From Hyphomicrobiales bacterium (GTDB lineage: Bacteria; Pseudomonadota; Alphaproteobacteria; Rhizobiales; Rhizobiaceae), in NCBI GenBank assembly GCA_900473745.1, contig UCMW01000017.1, forward strand, positions 257,479-321,478: a DNA stretch of 64,000 nucleotides, given 5' to 3'. The position numbers were made by a program, and so were the translations under genes. The notes below the pieces were generated by a model. That model searched no databases, was not told where the DNA came from, and saw nothing but the letters and a program-made list of their open reading frames with translations. This document shows positions 18,789 to 28,052 of the stretch, piece by piece (position 1 is the first letter of the stretch; the number at the start of each line of letters is the position of its first letter).

Positions 18789-19253
18789 TCAGGCCCCCTT
18801 GGAGAAGATGAGCAGCGCGCTGCCGCCGATGACGCAGGCGGTGGCCAGGAAGTCGAAGCGGTTGAGCTTGCGTTGGGGCGTGCCGAACAGGCCGAGCTGA
18901 TCGGAGAGGAGACCGAACAGGATCTGCCCGACGAGAAGCAGCGACAGGCCACCGGCGAGCGCCAGCTCGGAATTGACCGCGATCGAACTCAGCGCCACCG
19001 CAAACGCCCCCGGTGCGCCACCGAGATAGGACCAGAGCGGCGCCTTGCCGGTCTGGGGCATGCGCCCTGCCCGGCGCGCCACGGCTCCATTGGCGAGCAG
19101 CAGGAAAAACGCGGCGACCCCGCCCACCCCATGCACCACCCAGGACGCGGTAAACGGCGTGGTCAGCGCGGCAAGCCCGCTGTTGATGGTGACCATGACC
19201 GCGAGCAGAGCACCGGCGAGAACCGCCCAGATCCAGTCGATATATCTCAGCAT
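18789..19253 (-). CDS. DUF606 (YdcZ-type) small multidrug-like membrane protein, first of pair
   Basis: A 154-aa half-size DMT protein with about five TM helices. GALLAVMVTINSGLAALT and ALAGGLSLLLVGQILFGLLSDQLGLFG align with the following gene in pattern. It is the upstream partner of the coupled pair. Function as a transporter is inferred from fold only. Confidence 0.85.
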   Translation of the reverse strand: MLRYIDWIWAVLAGALLAVMVTINSGLAALTTPFTASWVVHGVGGVAAFFLLLANGAVARRAGRMPQTGKAPLWSYLGGAPGAFAVALSSIAVNSELALAGGLSLLLVGQILFGLLSDQLGLFGTPQRKLNRFDFLATACVIGGSALLIFSKGA

Positions 19254-19415
19254 GTCGCTCCTGAAGGCCGATAGCCCCGAACTTGCGGCACCGGATCAGC
19301 GATCCAGCCTATCGGGACCGCATAGCCCTCCCGGGGCTTCGCAGACAAGCAAATTTGGAGAATGAACCGATCAGCGCCGTGAATGCCGCCCACACTCCAA
19401 AAAGCCTCGAAACGC

Positions 19416-19440
19416 AAAACGGGGCATTGCTGCCCCGTTT
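19416..19440 (-). terminator. Rho-independent terminator of the first chemoreceptor gene
   Basis: A 10-bp perfect stem (19417-19426 with 19431-19440) with a TTGC loop; on the minus strand it ends in a T run. Very similar in sequence to the terminator at 21536, in line with a tandem duplication. Confidence 0.85.
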
Positions 19441-19469
19441 CAACGCCCGACCCGGTTTTCTCGGGACCG

Positions 19470-21392
19470 TCAGAATTCCGACCATTCGGCTGCAACGGCC
19501 GTATTGCCCTTGAAGCCATTGGCGATCTTGCGACCAAGCGCCCGCGCCGGAGACGCCTGCGGATGGCTGGCCGGCTGCGCCGCAGCGAGGCGCGGAGCGG
19601 CTGAGCGATAGGCCTCCTCGCCCAGCTGGAACTGGCCGAGCAATGCGGTCAGTCCGCTCGCCTGCTGCGCCAGACCATGGCAGGCCGCCGTCGACTGCTC
19701 CACCATGGCCGCATTCTTCTGTGTGCCCTGATCCATCTGGTTCACCGCCGAATTGATCTCGGCGAGACCGGTGGACTGTTCGCGGGCCGAAGTGACGATG
19801 GCAGCCACATTCTGGTTGATCTCCTGAACCTCGCGCACGATCACCTGCAGGGCCTGCCCCGTTTCGCCAACCAGGGCGACGCCGTTGCGCACCTGTTCGC
19901 CGGAGGCTGTGATGAGGCCCTTGATCTCCTTCGCCGCATTGGCTGAACGCTGGGCGAGTTCACGCACTTCCTGAGCAACGACCGCAAAGCCCTTGCCGGC
20001 ATCTCCTGCTCGCGCTGCCTCGACGCCCGCATTCAGCGCCAGCAGGTTCGTCTGGAACGCGATCTCGTCGATCACACCGATGATGTTGGAAATTTCGCTG
20101 GACGACTTCTCGATCGCCTGCATGGCGTCGACCGCCCTGCGCACGACGTCGCCCGAGCGTTCGGCGCCCACCCGCGTCCGCGATACCAGAGCGCCCGCCT
20201 CTTCGGCCCTGACAGCACTGTCCTTGACGGCCGTCGTCACCTGTTCCAGCGCCGCTGCGGTTTCCTCCACGGAAGCCGCCTGCTGTTCGGTGCGCTTCGA
20301 AAGATCGTCTGCAGCAGCCAGCATTTCACTTGCACCCGCATCGATGGCACGAGCATTCTCGCCGACCGCGCGCATGGCTTCGCGCAGCCGCTCGACGGAA
20401 TGGTTGAAGTTGAGACGCAGCGGATCGAGGTGACCAGCAAAGGGCTCCTCGAGCGCGACGACGAGGTCGCCGTCCGACAGGCTCTGCAAGCCGCCCGCCA
20501 GCCGGTCTACGGCGAACTGCACGTCGGCCGCTTCGCGCGCCTTCTGTGCTTCGCGGGTCTGCCGTTCCGTCTCGCTCAGCGAGCGATTTTCCTCAGCCTG
20601 GCGCTCCAGGGCCGCCCGTTCGATCGCGTTGTCGCGGAAAACCGAAACGGCAGCCGCCATCTCCCCGATCTCGTCTGCACGACCGGCAAACGGGATCTCC
20701 GCCGCCGTATCGCCTGCAGCGAGCCTGCGCATCGACATCGTGATTTCGGATACGGGACGCGCAATCCGCAACACCGATACGATCGCAGCGGTGACGGCGA
20801 TGACGGCGCCGATGATGGCCGCAATCACGGAAAGCTGCATCGCCATGGCCGAAGACGCCCGCGCTTCCCCTCCGACCGTCGCCACGATTTCGCGGTTGAT
20901 ACTGATGATTTCCGCAAGACTGGAATCGATCGTATCGCCGAGTGGCGCCATCTGCGCGATCGTATCCTTGGCCTGATACACCTTGGAGGCCAGTGCCTGC
21001 TCGACGAAGGTCCGGCCGAGCGCCTCGTAGTCGCCTATCGCGGCCTGGAAGATTTCGAACTTTTCTTTCACCGCCGGCAAGAGCACCAGGGCGTCGAAGC
21101 GGGCGATCGCAGCATTCATGGCCGCGCGCGCGGCTGTCAGGTCCTCGACGAGCGCCTTCTTTTCTGCGGAAGTACCGGCACTGAGGATCATCAAGGTCAG
21201 CCGGCGGACGTCGCCGAGATGCCCGTCGATTTCGCCGATCATCAGAGAGCGGTCGAGGCGTGTGCCGAAAGCATCGATTTGACCGCTCATCTCGTTCACC
21301 GAGCGAAGCGCAATAGCGCCCTGGCAGAGCAAGACGATGACCATGAGGCCGAAGAGCAGCGGCAGGAGAATTCTGATCTTGATATTTTTCAC
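19470..21392 (-). CDS. Methyl-accepting chemotaxis protein (copy 1 of tandem pair)
   Basis: A 640-aa chemoreceptor. Order: TM1 (about 5-27), periplasmic four-helix-bundle-type sensor (about 30-185), TM2 (about 190-212), HAMP, a second HAMP-like segment (about 290-330), and the MCP signalling domain with the hairpin tip [20 protein letters not shown]. The GTG start at 21392 has AGGA eight bases upstream and makes it exactly as long as copy 2; the frame is open to 21452. It ends EWSEF, matching the xWxxF CheR-docking pentapeptide. Ligand unknown. Confidence 0.92.
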   Translation of the reverse strand: MKNIKIRILLPLLFGLMVIVLLCQGAIALRSVNEMSGQIDAFGTRLDRSLMIGEIDGHLGDVRRLTLMILSAGTSAEKKALVEDLTAARAAMNAAIARFDALVLLPAVKEKFEIFQAAIGDYEALGRTFVEQALASKVYQAKDTIAQMAPLGDTIDSSLAEIISINREIVATVGGEARASSAMAMQLSVIAAIIGAVIAVTAAIVSVLRIARPVSEITMSMRRLAAGDTAAEIPFAGRADEIGEMAAAVSVFRDNAIERAALERQAEENRSLSETERQTREAQKAREAADVQFAVDRLAGGLQSLSDGDLVVALEEPFAGHLDPLRLNFNHSVERLREAMRAVGENARAIDAGASEMLAAADDLSKRTEQQAASVEETAAALEQVTTAVKDSAVRAEEAGALVSRTRVGAERSGDVVRRAVDAMQAIEKSSSEISNIIGVIDEIAFQTNLLALNAGVEAARAGDAGKGFAVVAQEVRELAQRSANAAKEIKGLITASGEQVRNGVALVGETGQALQVIVREVQEINQNVAAIVTSAREQSTGLAEINSAVNQMDQGTQKNAAMVEQSTAACHGLAQQASGLTALLGQFQLGEEAYRSAAPRLAAAQPASHPQASPARALGRKIANGFKGNTAVAAEWSEF

Positions 21393-21535
21393 GACTGAAA
21401 TCCTGGATTGAAACGGGGCATGTGTGTCGGAAAAATGCCGACATGCCTCCATGCCAATCCGGTTTCTAACAAAGCCTTACGGTCCGAAGGGCAATTCTTG
21501 CTTGCTCCACAGCGCTGTGGAGAGATGTTTCCAAC

Positions 21536-21561
21536 AAAAAAGAGGGGCATCGCTGCCCCTC
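21536..21561 (-). terminator. Rho-independent terminator of the second chemoreceptor gene
   Basis: An 8-bp perfect stem (21542-21549 with 21554-21561), TCGC loop, and six Ts on the minus strand. Confidence 0.88.
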
Positions 21562-21588
21562 CCCTTATCGTCGTCGACTGCAGGCTGA

Positions 21589-23511
21589 TCAGAATTCCGA
21601 CCACTCGGCAGCGGCCGCCGTATTGCCCTTGAAGGCATTGGCGATCTTGCGGCCGAGCGCCCGGGCTGGCGACGGCTGCGGCTGGGCGGCGGACGTCGCC
21701 GGGGCCAGCCGGGCCGACGTCTGGTACCCCTCGTCCGTCTTGAACTGGGCCATCAGCTGCATCAGCTGGCCGGCCTGCTGTGCCAGTCCGTGGCTTGCCG
21801 CCGTCGACTGCTCGACCATGGCCGCATTCTTCTGCGTGCCCTGGTCCATCTGGTTGACCGCCATGTTGATCTCCTGGAGACCCGTCGACTGCTCGCGGGT
21901 CGAGGTGACGATGGCGAGAACGTTCTGGTTGATCTCCTGCACCTCGCGCACGATGGTCTCCAGCGCCTTGCCGGTTTCGTCGACCAGGCTGACGCCGTTG
22001 CGCACCTGTTCGCCGGACGTGGTGATCAGAGCCTTGATCTCCTTTGCGGCGTTGGCCGAACGCTGGGCGAGTTCCCGCACTTCCTGGGCAACGACGGCAA
22101 AACCCTTGCCGGCTTCACCGGCGCGGGCCGCTTCGACGCCGGCGTTCAGGGCCAGCAGGTTGGTCTGGAAGGCGATGTCGTCGATGACGCCGATGATGTT
22201 CGAGATTTCCGAAGAGGATTTCTCGATCGCCTGCATGGCAGCCACGGCGCGGCGAACCACCTCGCCGGAATGCTCTGCCCCTTCCCGCGTGCGGCCGACC
22301 AATTGCCCTGCCTCGTCGGCGCGGATGGCGCTGTCCTTGACCGCCGTCGTGACCTGCTCGAGTGCCGCCGCCGTCTCCTCGACGGACGCCGCCTGCTGCT
22401 CGGTGCGCTTCGACAGGTCGTCTGCGGCGGCCAGCATTTCGTTGGCACCCGCGTCGATAGAGCGGGCATTGTCACTGACGGCGCGCATGGCATCCTTCAG
22501 GCGTGCGACGGACTGGTTGAAGTTCAAGCGCAGCGGATCGAGGTGACCGGCGAAAGGCTCCTTGATCTGTACGACGAGATCACCGTCCGAAAGACGCTGC
22601 AGGCCGGCGGCCAGCTGGTCGACGGCGAACTGCACTTCCGCCGCTTCGCGCGCCTTTTGCGCTTCGCGGGCCTGGCGTTCGGTTTCGCTCAGTGAACGGT
22701 TCTCTTCTGCCTGGCGCTCCAGTGCGGCACGCTCAATGGCGTTGTCCCGGAAGACGCTGACGGCAGCCGCCATTTCGCCGATTTCGTCATGACGTCCGGC
22801 AAACGGGATATCGGAGCGCGTGTCTCCGGAAGCAAGGGTGCGCATCGAACCGGTGATGTCCGAAATCGGACGGACGATCCGCACGAAGCTGAAGAAGGCC
22901 GCACCGGCAGCGATCAGCGCGCTGATAACAACGGCGATGATGGTGGTATTGATCGCGGTCGTGGAAACATCGTCCGCAGTGACGATCGCAGCATCGCTGA
23001 GTTCGACATTCGCCTTGATCATTTCATCCATGAGCTGGACGAGTGTCCCGGCATTCTTGGCCATATCGCCGCTGAAGATCACTTTGGCTGCAGCCTCGTC
23101 ACCAGATCGCTTCAGCTCGATCATCTGTATGGCCAGACGATCATACTCGGCGAGTGCCGCTTTCATGCTATCGAACCGAGCCCGGGTCGCCGGCATAGTG
23201 ATCATTGGCTCATAAGCTGCAAAGGCCGCATCACGCTGTGAAAGCGCTGTCTTTGTGGCCGCAGTCACAGCGTCCAGTTCCTCGGCCGTCGAGGCATTGA
23301 CCAGCATCGCATAGTCACGGCGGACCTCCGCGAAAGTCGCGTTCATGCGCGCCACGGCCAGCATTCTCGGCAGGCGCTCGCGTCCGATGACGTCCACCTG
23401 CTCCTTGACGTTTCCGATGAAATTGATGGCAAGAAGCCCTTGGCCGATGCCGAACGTGAGCACAACTGCGAAAAGCAGAGGAAGCACGACTTTGATCTTG
23501 AGATTGGACAT
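21589..23511 (-). CDS. Methyl-accepting chemotaxis protein (copy 2 of tandem pair)
   Basis: A 640-aa chemoreceptor with the same layout as its neighbour: TM1, periplasmic helical sensor (about 30-185), TM2, HAMP, HAMP-like, signalling domain, and EWSEF tail. The cytoplasmic halves of the two copies are nearly identical, while the sensor domains have diverged, so they should detect different ligands. The ATG at 23511 has a GGAGA ribosome site. No che genes are adjacent, so it relies on a chemotaxis cluster elsewhere. Confidence 0.93.
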   Translation of the reverse strand: MSNLKIKVVLPLLFAVVLTFGIGQGLLAINFIGNVKEQVDVIGRERLPRMLAVARMNATFAEVRRDYAMLVNASTAEELDAVTAATKTALSQRDAAFAAYEPMITMPATRARFDSMKAALAEYDRLAIQMIELKRSGDEAAAKVIFSGDMAKNAGTLVQLMDEMIKANVELSDAAIVTADDVSTTAINTTIIAVVISALIAAGAAFFSFVRIVRPISDITGSMRTLASGDTRSDIPFAGRHDEIGEMAAAVSVFRDNAIERAALERQAEENRSLSETERQAREAQKAREAAEVQFAVDQLAAGLQRLSDGDLVVQIKEPFAGHLDPLRLNFNQSVARLKDAMRAVSDNARSIDAGANEMLAAADDLSKRTEQQAASVEETAAALEQVTTAVKDSAIRADEAGQLVGRTREGAEHSGEVVRRAVAAMQAIEKSSSEISNIIGVIDDIAFQTNLLALNAGVEAARAGEAGKGFAVVAQEVRELAQRSANAAKEIKALITTSGEQVRNGVSLVDETGKALETIVREVQEINQNVLAIVTSTREQSTGLQEINMAVNQMDQGTQKNAAMVEQSTAASHGLAQQAGQLMQLMAQFKTDEGYQTSARLAPATSAAQPQPSPARALGRKIANAFKGNTAAAAEWSEF

Positions 23512-23718
23512 GAATTGTCTCCGGGGAGGAAAAAATACATTCCCAACCGGGCGCGGGAGGATCGCCAGGCGTGAGGACAAGACATCGTCCTGGTAGGTCG
23601 GGATGATCCTTGTCTAAAATAAGAAGCGTGAACAATTTACTTAAATTGAGCACAACTTAAAATCGCACACGGTTTCGTGATGGCGAAACTTGGAGCGCCA
23701 AAAAAGGTCGGCGGCGGA

Positions 23719-25635
23719 TTACTCCGCCGCCTCCTCTGCCGATTCATCCAGCGCCTTGGCCTCTTCCTCGGCCCTGCGCTTCTTCTCCAGCTCTTCCTCC
23801 GGATCCGTCTGGTCCGGAAGGAAACCGCCCGACTGGCGGTTCCAGAGATCCGCATAGATGCCGCCGGTCTGGACCAGTTCCAGATGCGTGCCCTCTTCGA
23901 CGATGCGACCTTGGTCGAGCACGATCAACCGGTCCATCTGCGTCAGCGTCGACAGCCGGTGGGCGATCGCGATGACCGTCTTGTCCTCGATCAGCTTGAA
24001 CAGGCTCTCCTGGATCGCCGCCTCGACTTCCGAGTCGAGCGCCGAAGTGGCCTCGTCCAGGATCAGGATCGGCGCATCCTTGAGGAAGACGCGGGCGATC
24101 GCGATGCGCTGCCGCTGGCCACCGGAGAGCTTCACGCCGCGTTCACCCACATGCGCGTCGAGGCCGCTGCGGCCCTGCATGTCGGAGAGACCCTGGATGA
24201 ACTCCCAGGCATTCGCCCGCCTCGCCGCCTCGATGACATCGGCATCCGTGGCATCCGGCCGGCCATAGGCGATGTTGTCGCGGATCGACCGGTGCAGCAA
24301 CGACGTGTCCTGCGTCACGACACCGACCAGCGCCCGAAGACTGTCCTGACTGACCTCCGAGATATCCTGCCCATCGACGAGGATCTTGCCCTTTTCGATG
24401 TCGTAGAAGCGCAGGAGCAGGTTCATCAGCGTCGTCTTGCCCGCACCCGAGCGTCCGACGAGGCCCACCTTCTCGCCCGCCTTGATGGTCAGCGAGAAGT
24501 CCTCGATCACGCCCTTCTGCTTGCCGTAGTGGAAGCGCACGCCGTCATAGACGATCTCGCCTTTCGGCGCGGCAAGCGCCTTCGCCTCCGGCTTGTCGAC
24601 GATGTCATGCCCCTTGGTCATCATGCCCATGCCGTCATAGACCGTGCCGATGTTTTCGAAGAGGGCGGCAACTTCCCACATGATCCACTGCGACATGCCG
24701 TTGATGCGCATCGAAAGACCGATGGCGACCGCGATCGCGCCGACCGAGACCGTGCCGTTCAGCCAGAACCAGATGCCGAGTGCTGCAACGAAGAACTGCA
24801 CGATCGCATTGTTGATGTCGACGCAGATGTTGAGCAGCGAAATCTGCCGCATCTGCCGGTGCACCGTACCGAGGAAGGCGTCCATCCCTTCGCGCGCGTA
24901 GACCTCCTCGCGGCCGGCATGCGAGAACAGCTTCACCGTGCCGATGTTCGTGTAGCTGTCGACGATCCGTCCCGTCATCATCGAGCGGGCATCCGCCTGC
25001 TCGCTGGAGGATTTGCGCAGCTTTGGAATGAAGTAGCGCAGGATCAGCGCATAGACGACCAGCCACAGCACGAGCGGCACGCCGAGACGCCAGTCGACGG
25101 ACGCGACGAGTGCCAGCATCGAGACGAAGAAGGTCACGGCATAGATGAAGACGTCGATGATCTTCATCACGCTTTCGCGGATCGACAGCGCCGTCTGCAT
25201 CACCTTGGTCGAGACCCGGCCGGCGAATTCGTTGGCGAAGAAGGTCATCGAATGACGCAGCAGGAAGCGGTGCATCTGCCAGCGCGCGATCATCGGAAAA
25301 TTGCCGGCCAGCACCTGATGCATGGTGATCGTGTGCACGACACCGATCAGCGGCAGGCCGATCAACAGCAGCGCCGCCATCCAGGCGAGTGTGCCGCCCT
25401 CCGTCTGAAGGAAGGTGGCGCGGTCGGCCGTCGACAGCCAGTCCACGATATTGCCGAGGAACTGGTAGAGAAAAACTTCGGCAACGGCGATCAGCCCCGA
25501 GCAAAGGCCAAGCAGCGCCAGCCACCAGCCGGCAGGCTTAGTGTAGTGCCAGCAGAAGGCGACGAGGCCTTTCGGAGGCAATGTCGGATCGCCGGCCGGA
25601 TAGGGATTCAGGCGGTTTTCGAACCACGAGAACAT
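23719..25635 (-). CDS. ABC exporter, fused membrane and ATPase domains (second half-transporter)
   Basis: A 638-aa MsbA-type half-transporter with six TM helices (about 20-320) and a complete ATPase: Walker [18 protein letters not shown], Walker [14 protein letters not shown] charged C-terminal tail rich in Glu and Ala (last ~35 residues) is extra compared with the copy at 16380. The ATG at 25635 follows a GGAG ribosome site and matches the MFSWFENRLNPYPAGD opening, which parallels that of the other copy. The substrate is unknown. Confidence 0.92.
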   Translation of the reverse strand: MFSWFENRLNPYPAGDPTLPPKGLVAFCWHYTKPAGWWLALLGLCSGLIAVAEVFLYQFLGNIVDWLSTADRATFLQTEGGTLAWMAALLLIGLPLIGVVHTITMHQVLAGNFPMIARWQMHRFLLRHSMTFFANEFAGRVSTKVMQTALSIRESVMKIIDVFIYAVTFFVSMLALVASVDWRLGVPLVLWLVVYALILRYFIPKLRKSSSEQADARSMMTGRIVDSYTNIGTVKLFSHAGREEVYAREGMDAFLGTVHRQMRQISLLNICVDINNAIVQFFVAALGIWFWLNGTVSVGAIAVAIGLSMRINGMSQWIMWEVAALFENIGTVYDGMGMMTKGHDIVDKPEAKALAAPKGEIVYDGVRFHYGKQKGVIEDFSLTIKAGEKVGLVGRSGAGKTTLMNLLLRFYDIEKGKILVDGQDISEVSQDSLRALVGVVTQDTSLLHRSIRDNIAYGRPDATDADVIEAARRANAWEFIQGLSDMQGRSGLDAHVGERGVKLSGGQRQRIAIARVFLKDAPILILDEATSALDSEVEAAIQESLFKLIEDKTVIAIAHRLSTLTQMDRLIVLDQGRIVEEGTHLELVQTGGIYADLWNRQSGGFLPDQTDPEEELEKKRRAEEEAKALDESAEEAAE

Positions 25636-26002
25636 GGAAAGTCTCCAGAAATGGCACGCAGCGACACCGGATAACGGGCGACGCAAAACGCGAATATTCA
25701 ATGATTGAGGCCAGTTGCGGCCGCAGGATGAATCAGTTTGGGAAAGGACGCAGGAGTGACGCGCTCAGGCGCCAACGAGCATAAATCGGGACTGGCGCGA
25801 AATACCGAATAGATCCATCGATGGCCCTCCCGCTTGCGTGTTGAACGAAGACCTTTGTTCTATCGAGCCATCGGCTTTTTTGCCAGACGCCATTTCTGAC
25901 ACCTGGGACATTCGCCCATCACTGTTGCAGACCGATCACAGCCTCCCGAAGGGACCTCCTCGCATGGTTGAGCCGCCACGCCGGATCGCCTAAGACCCTG
26001 GC
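25636..26002. other. Intergenic region between ABC exporter and trmL
   Basis: A 367-base gap upstream of two divergent genes. It contains a possible 17-codon minus-strand reading frame (25765-25818, listed separately). No other gene, repeat or RNA is visible. The promoters of the exporter and trmL must lie here. Confidence 0.4.
25765..25818 (-). CDS. Possible 17-aa peptide upstream of the ABC exporter gene
   Basis: ATG at 25818, stop at 25767-25765, encoding MDLFGISRQSRFMLVGA. A strong GGGAGGG ribosome site sits about seven bases before the ATG. It lies 129 bases upstream of the exporter start on the same strand and could be an upstream peptide in its leader. A frame this short can arise by chance, so reality is uncertain. 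Confidence 0.25.
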   Translation of the reverse strand: MDLFGISRQSRFMLVGA

Positions 26003-26467
26003 ATGACCGAACTTCGCATCGCCCTCTACCAGCCCGACATCCCCGGCAACACGGGCACGATCCTGAGGCTCGCCGCCTGTCTCGGATTGAAGGTGGACAT
26101 TATTGAACCCGCGGGTTTCGTGCTCTCCGACAAGAACCTGAAACGATCGGGCATGGACTATCTGGCAAGTGTCGCCATGACCCGGCATGTCAACTGGGAT
26201 CGCTTCGACGCCTGGCGCCTCTCCGAGGGCCGCCGCCTCGTTCTCGCCTCGACCAAGGCCGCCCTGCCCTATACGCGCTTCGATTACGCGCCGAACGACA
26301 TCCTGCTCTTCGGTCGTGAAAGTGCGGGTGTCCCGGACCATGTCCATGACCGGGCCGAGCACCGTGTGACCATTCCCATGGTCGAGGGGCAGCGCTCCAT
26401 CAACGTCGCGATGTCCGCCGCCATGTTTGTTGGCGAGGCACTTCGCCGGACCGGCTTCCCCTCCTGA
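26003..26467 (+). CDS. trmL: tRNA (cytidine/uridine-34 2'-O)-methyltransferase
   Basis: A 154-aa SPOUT methyltransferase that methylates the wobble base ribose of leucine tRNAs. It opens RIALYQPDIPGNTGTILRLAACLG, which includes the conserved Asn-Thr-Gly motif, and ends with the knot region VTIPMVEGQRSINVAMSAAM. FGRESAGVPD is the SAM-knot loop. It lies alone on the plus strand. Length and motifs fit TrmL exactly. Confidence 0.95.
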   Translation: MTELRIALYQPDIPGNTGTILRLAACLGLKVDIIEPAGFVLSDKNLKRSGMDYLASVAMTRHVNWDRFDAWRLSEGRRLVLASTKAALPYTRFDYAPNDILLFGRESAGVPDHVHDRAEHRVTIPMVEGQRSINVAMSAAMFVGEALRRTGFPS

Positions 26468-26516
26468 ACCTCTGCCTGCCAGCAACATCCGTAGCACCTC
26501 CCTCAAGACTGGGACG

Positions 26517-26547
26517 AGCATGCAACCTCAACTACAGTTGAGGTCAA
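26517..26547 (-). promoter_or_regulatory. SoxR-type operator/promoter with no obvious target gene
   Basis: A 9-bp perfect palindrome with a 2-base centre (26525-26533 with 26536-26544) contains the SoxR box pattern CCTCAA...TTGAGG. On the minus strand, TTGACC (26547-26542) is followed after exactly 19 bases by CATGCT (26522-26517), the long spacer of MerR-family promoters and the same arrangement as the E. coli soxS promoter. The gene it points toward is trmL, on the opposite strand, so no target is visible. It may alternatively act on the downstream plus-strand gene. Confidence 0.6.
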
Positions 26548-26654
26548 GCCCCATTCGTCGAAGCGTCTGACATAAGCGGCAATGCCCCTTTCACGCATTG
26601 CCTATCCATCCGAAAAACGTTATATTGCGTTGCAGCAAAAAGGGAGATGGAGTC

Positions 26655-27980
26655 ATGTTCGAGACAGCATTCGCCCTGGGTCTGACCCAGTTCGCCCGAT
26701 CCTTGAGCTTCCCCGAGCGCGTCCGGCACCGCACGATGCGCAACGCAGCCCTAGAGCCCTGGCGGCTCCGCAATGCCGGCATCGACGCGCTTTATTATGA
26801 CGTCAAGGCCCTCACGTCGGACGAAACCTTCTATATCAGCGACAGCATCGCCTCCGAAGGCCTGATCATGATCGTCCCGCCGACCGGCGGTGGCATGCTC
26901 ACGCTCTGCGACAGCGTCGAGGAATTTTCCCTGCGCGGTGGTCGTGACGTCCGCGCCATGGCTGTGGCCGGCATCGGCGGCTCGGCGATCGGCGCGGCGG
27001 CTTTCGCCCGCAACGTGGCCGATGCGATCGACGCCCCGGTGGCGGCCGTCGTGTCGGGCTACGGCCTCGGCGACATCGTCAACGAGGCCATCGGCGGCGC
27101 CTTCCTCTTCGGCTGGCTGGGCCATGTCAGAAGCAATCTCGAAGTGATAGACGACGTCGTCGGCCGCCCGAAACTCGGCGCCTATGGCAAGCGCGACGAG
27201 GATGCCGACGCTAACAGGCGCACCGGTCTCGATGCCGACACCGTCTCGACCTTGCTGTCCGATCCAGCCCTCTCCTTCACGCTGATTACCGGGCATTCAC
27301 GCGGCAACCGCGTCATCGCCGATGCGCTATATGCTCTCAAGGCGCGCGATCCGGGCCGCATCGAGACACTCGCCAACGCAGCCCGCATCGTCACCTTCGG
27401 CGGCCGCATCAAGATGCCGGAAGCCTTTCGCGAGGTGATCGACGTCGTCGGCGAACTCGACTGGTTTGGCGAGATGAACTCGCGCCCGAAGATTGCCGCC
27501 GACATCAAGGTCCCCTTCTGCGGTCACTCGACAAATACCGACATGCCGACTGCTCTTCAGGTGACGAAGATCCTCGGTGAGATCATGAACGGCGGGGCTA
27601 TGCCCGCAGCCATGCCGCCCCCGGAACCCGTCGAGGCGCCGCCCGTGCAGGCAGCAACGGCAGTGGCTGCAGAAACTGCCGAACTTGTCGAAGCTGTCGA
27701 AGAGGCAGTATCGCCCACGTTCGACGAACTACCCGCACTGCCTGCAATGCCCGAGGCCGAGACCGCGCCCGAGCACGAGCCTGCGCCGGAGGCCAAAGTC
27801 GAATCAGAAGCCAGTACACAGGCTGCGCCGCAGGTGACGGAGGAAGCTTCGCCACCGGCCGAAGCTACAATAGTATCCGAGGTGATCGAAAAACCCGCTC
27901 CGGCCAGCCGAAAACCCGCGACACCGATCATGGTGCCGCTGCCTCGCAGCCGTGGTAAGCGGACCCGTCCGAAGAGCTGA
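26655..27980 (+). CDS. Lipase-like alpha/beta-hydrolase-fold protein with disordered tail
   Basis: A 441-aa protein. The nucleophile elbow GHSRG is at 213-217 (Ser215) and a His at 291 with a preceding Asp near 269 could complete a triad. IMIVPPTGGG and the VAGIGGSAIGAAAFARNVADA stretch give an alpha/beta look. The last ~125 residues are Pro, Ala and Glu rich, then a basic end (RSRGKRTRPKS). The ATG at 26655 has GGGAGATGGAG upstream. It recalls lipase-class-3-like proteins; enzymatic function and location are unproven. Confidence 0.65.
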   Translation: MFETAFALGLTQFARSLSFPERVRHRTMRNAALEPWRLRNAGIDALYYDVKALTSDETFYISDSIASEGLIMIVPPTGGGMLTLCDSVEEFSLRGGRDVRAMAVAGIGGSAIGAAAFARNVADAIDAPVAAVVSGYGLGDIVNEAIGGAFLFGWLGHVRSNLEVIDDVVGRPKLGAYGKRDEDADANRRTGLDADTVSTLLSDPALSFTLITGHSRGNRVIADALYALKARDPGRIETLANAARIVTFGGRIKMPEAFREVIDVVGELDWFGEMNSRPKIAADIKVPFCGHSTNTDMPTALQVTKILGEIMNGGAMPAAMPPPEPVEAPPVQAATAVAAETAELVEAVEEAVSPTFDELPALPAMPEAETAPEHEPAPEAKVESEASTQAAPQVTEEASPPAEATIVSEVIEKPAPASRKPATPIMVPLPRSRGKRTRPKS

Positions 27981-28052
27981 AGACACACTGCAGCCGAAAC
28001 ATCGAGGCCTGCGCCAAGCGGGCCTTTTCGATTCCGCATCAGTCGCTTGGTT

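Noticed and set aside
16317..19274. Very long plus-strand frame opposite the ABC exporter and the DUF606 pair
   Set aside because: A charged, low-complexity product with no recognisable motif, antisense to three well-supported genes.
23677..25674. Long plus-strand frame opposite the second ABC exporter
   Set aside because: Same antisense artefact as at 16317, with a similar His/Asp/Arg-rich composition.
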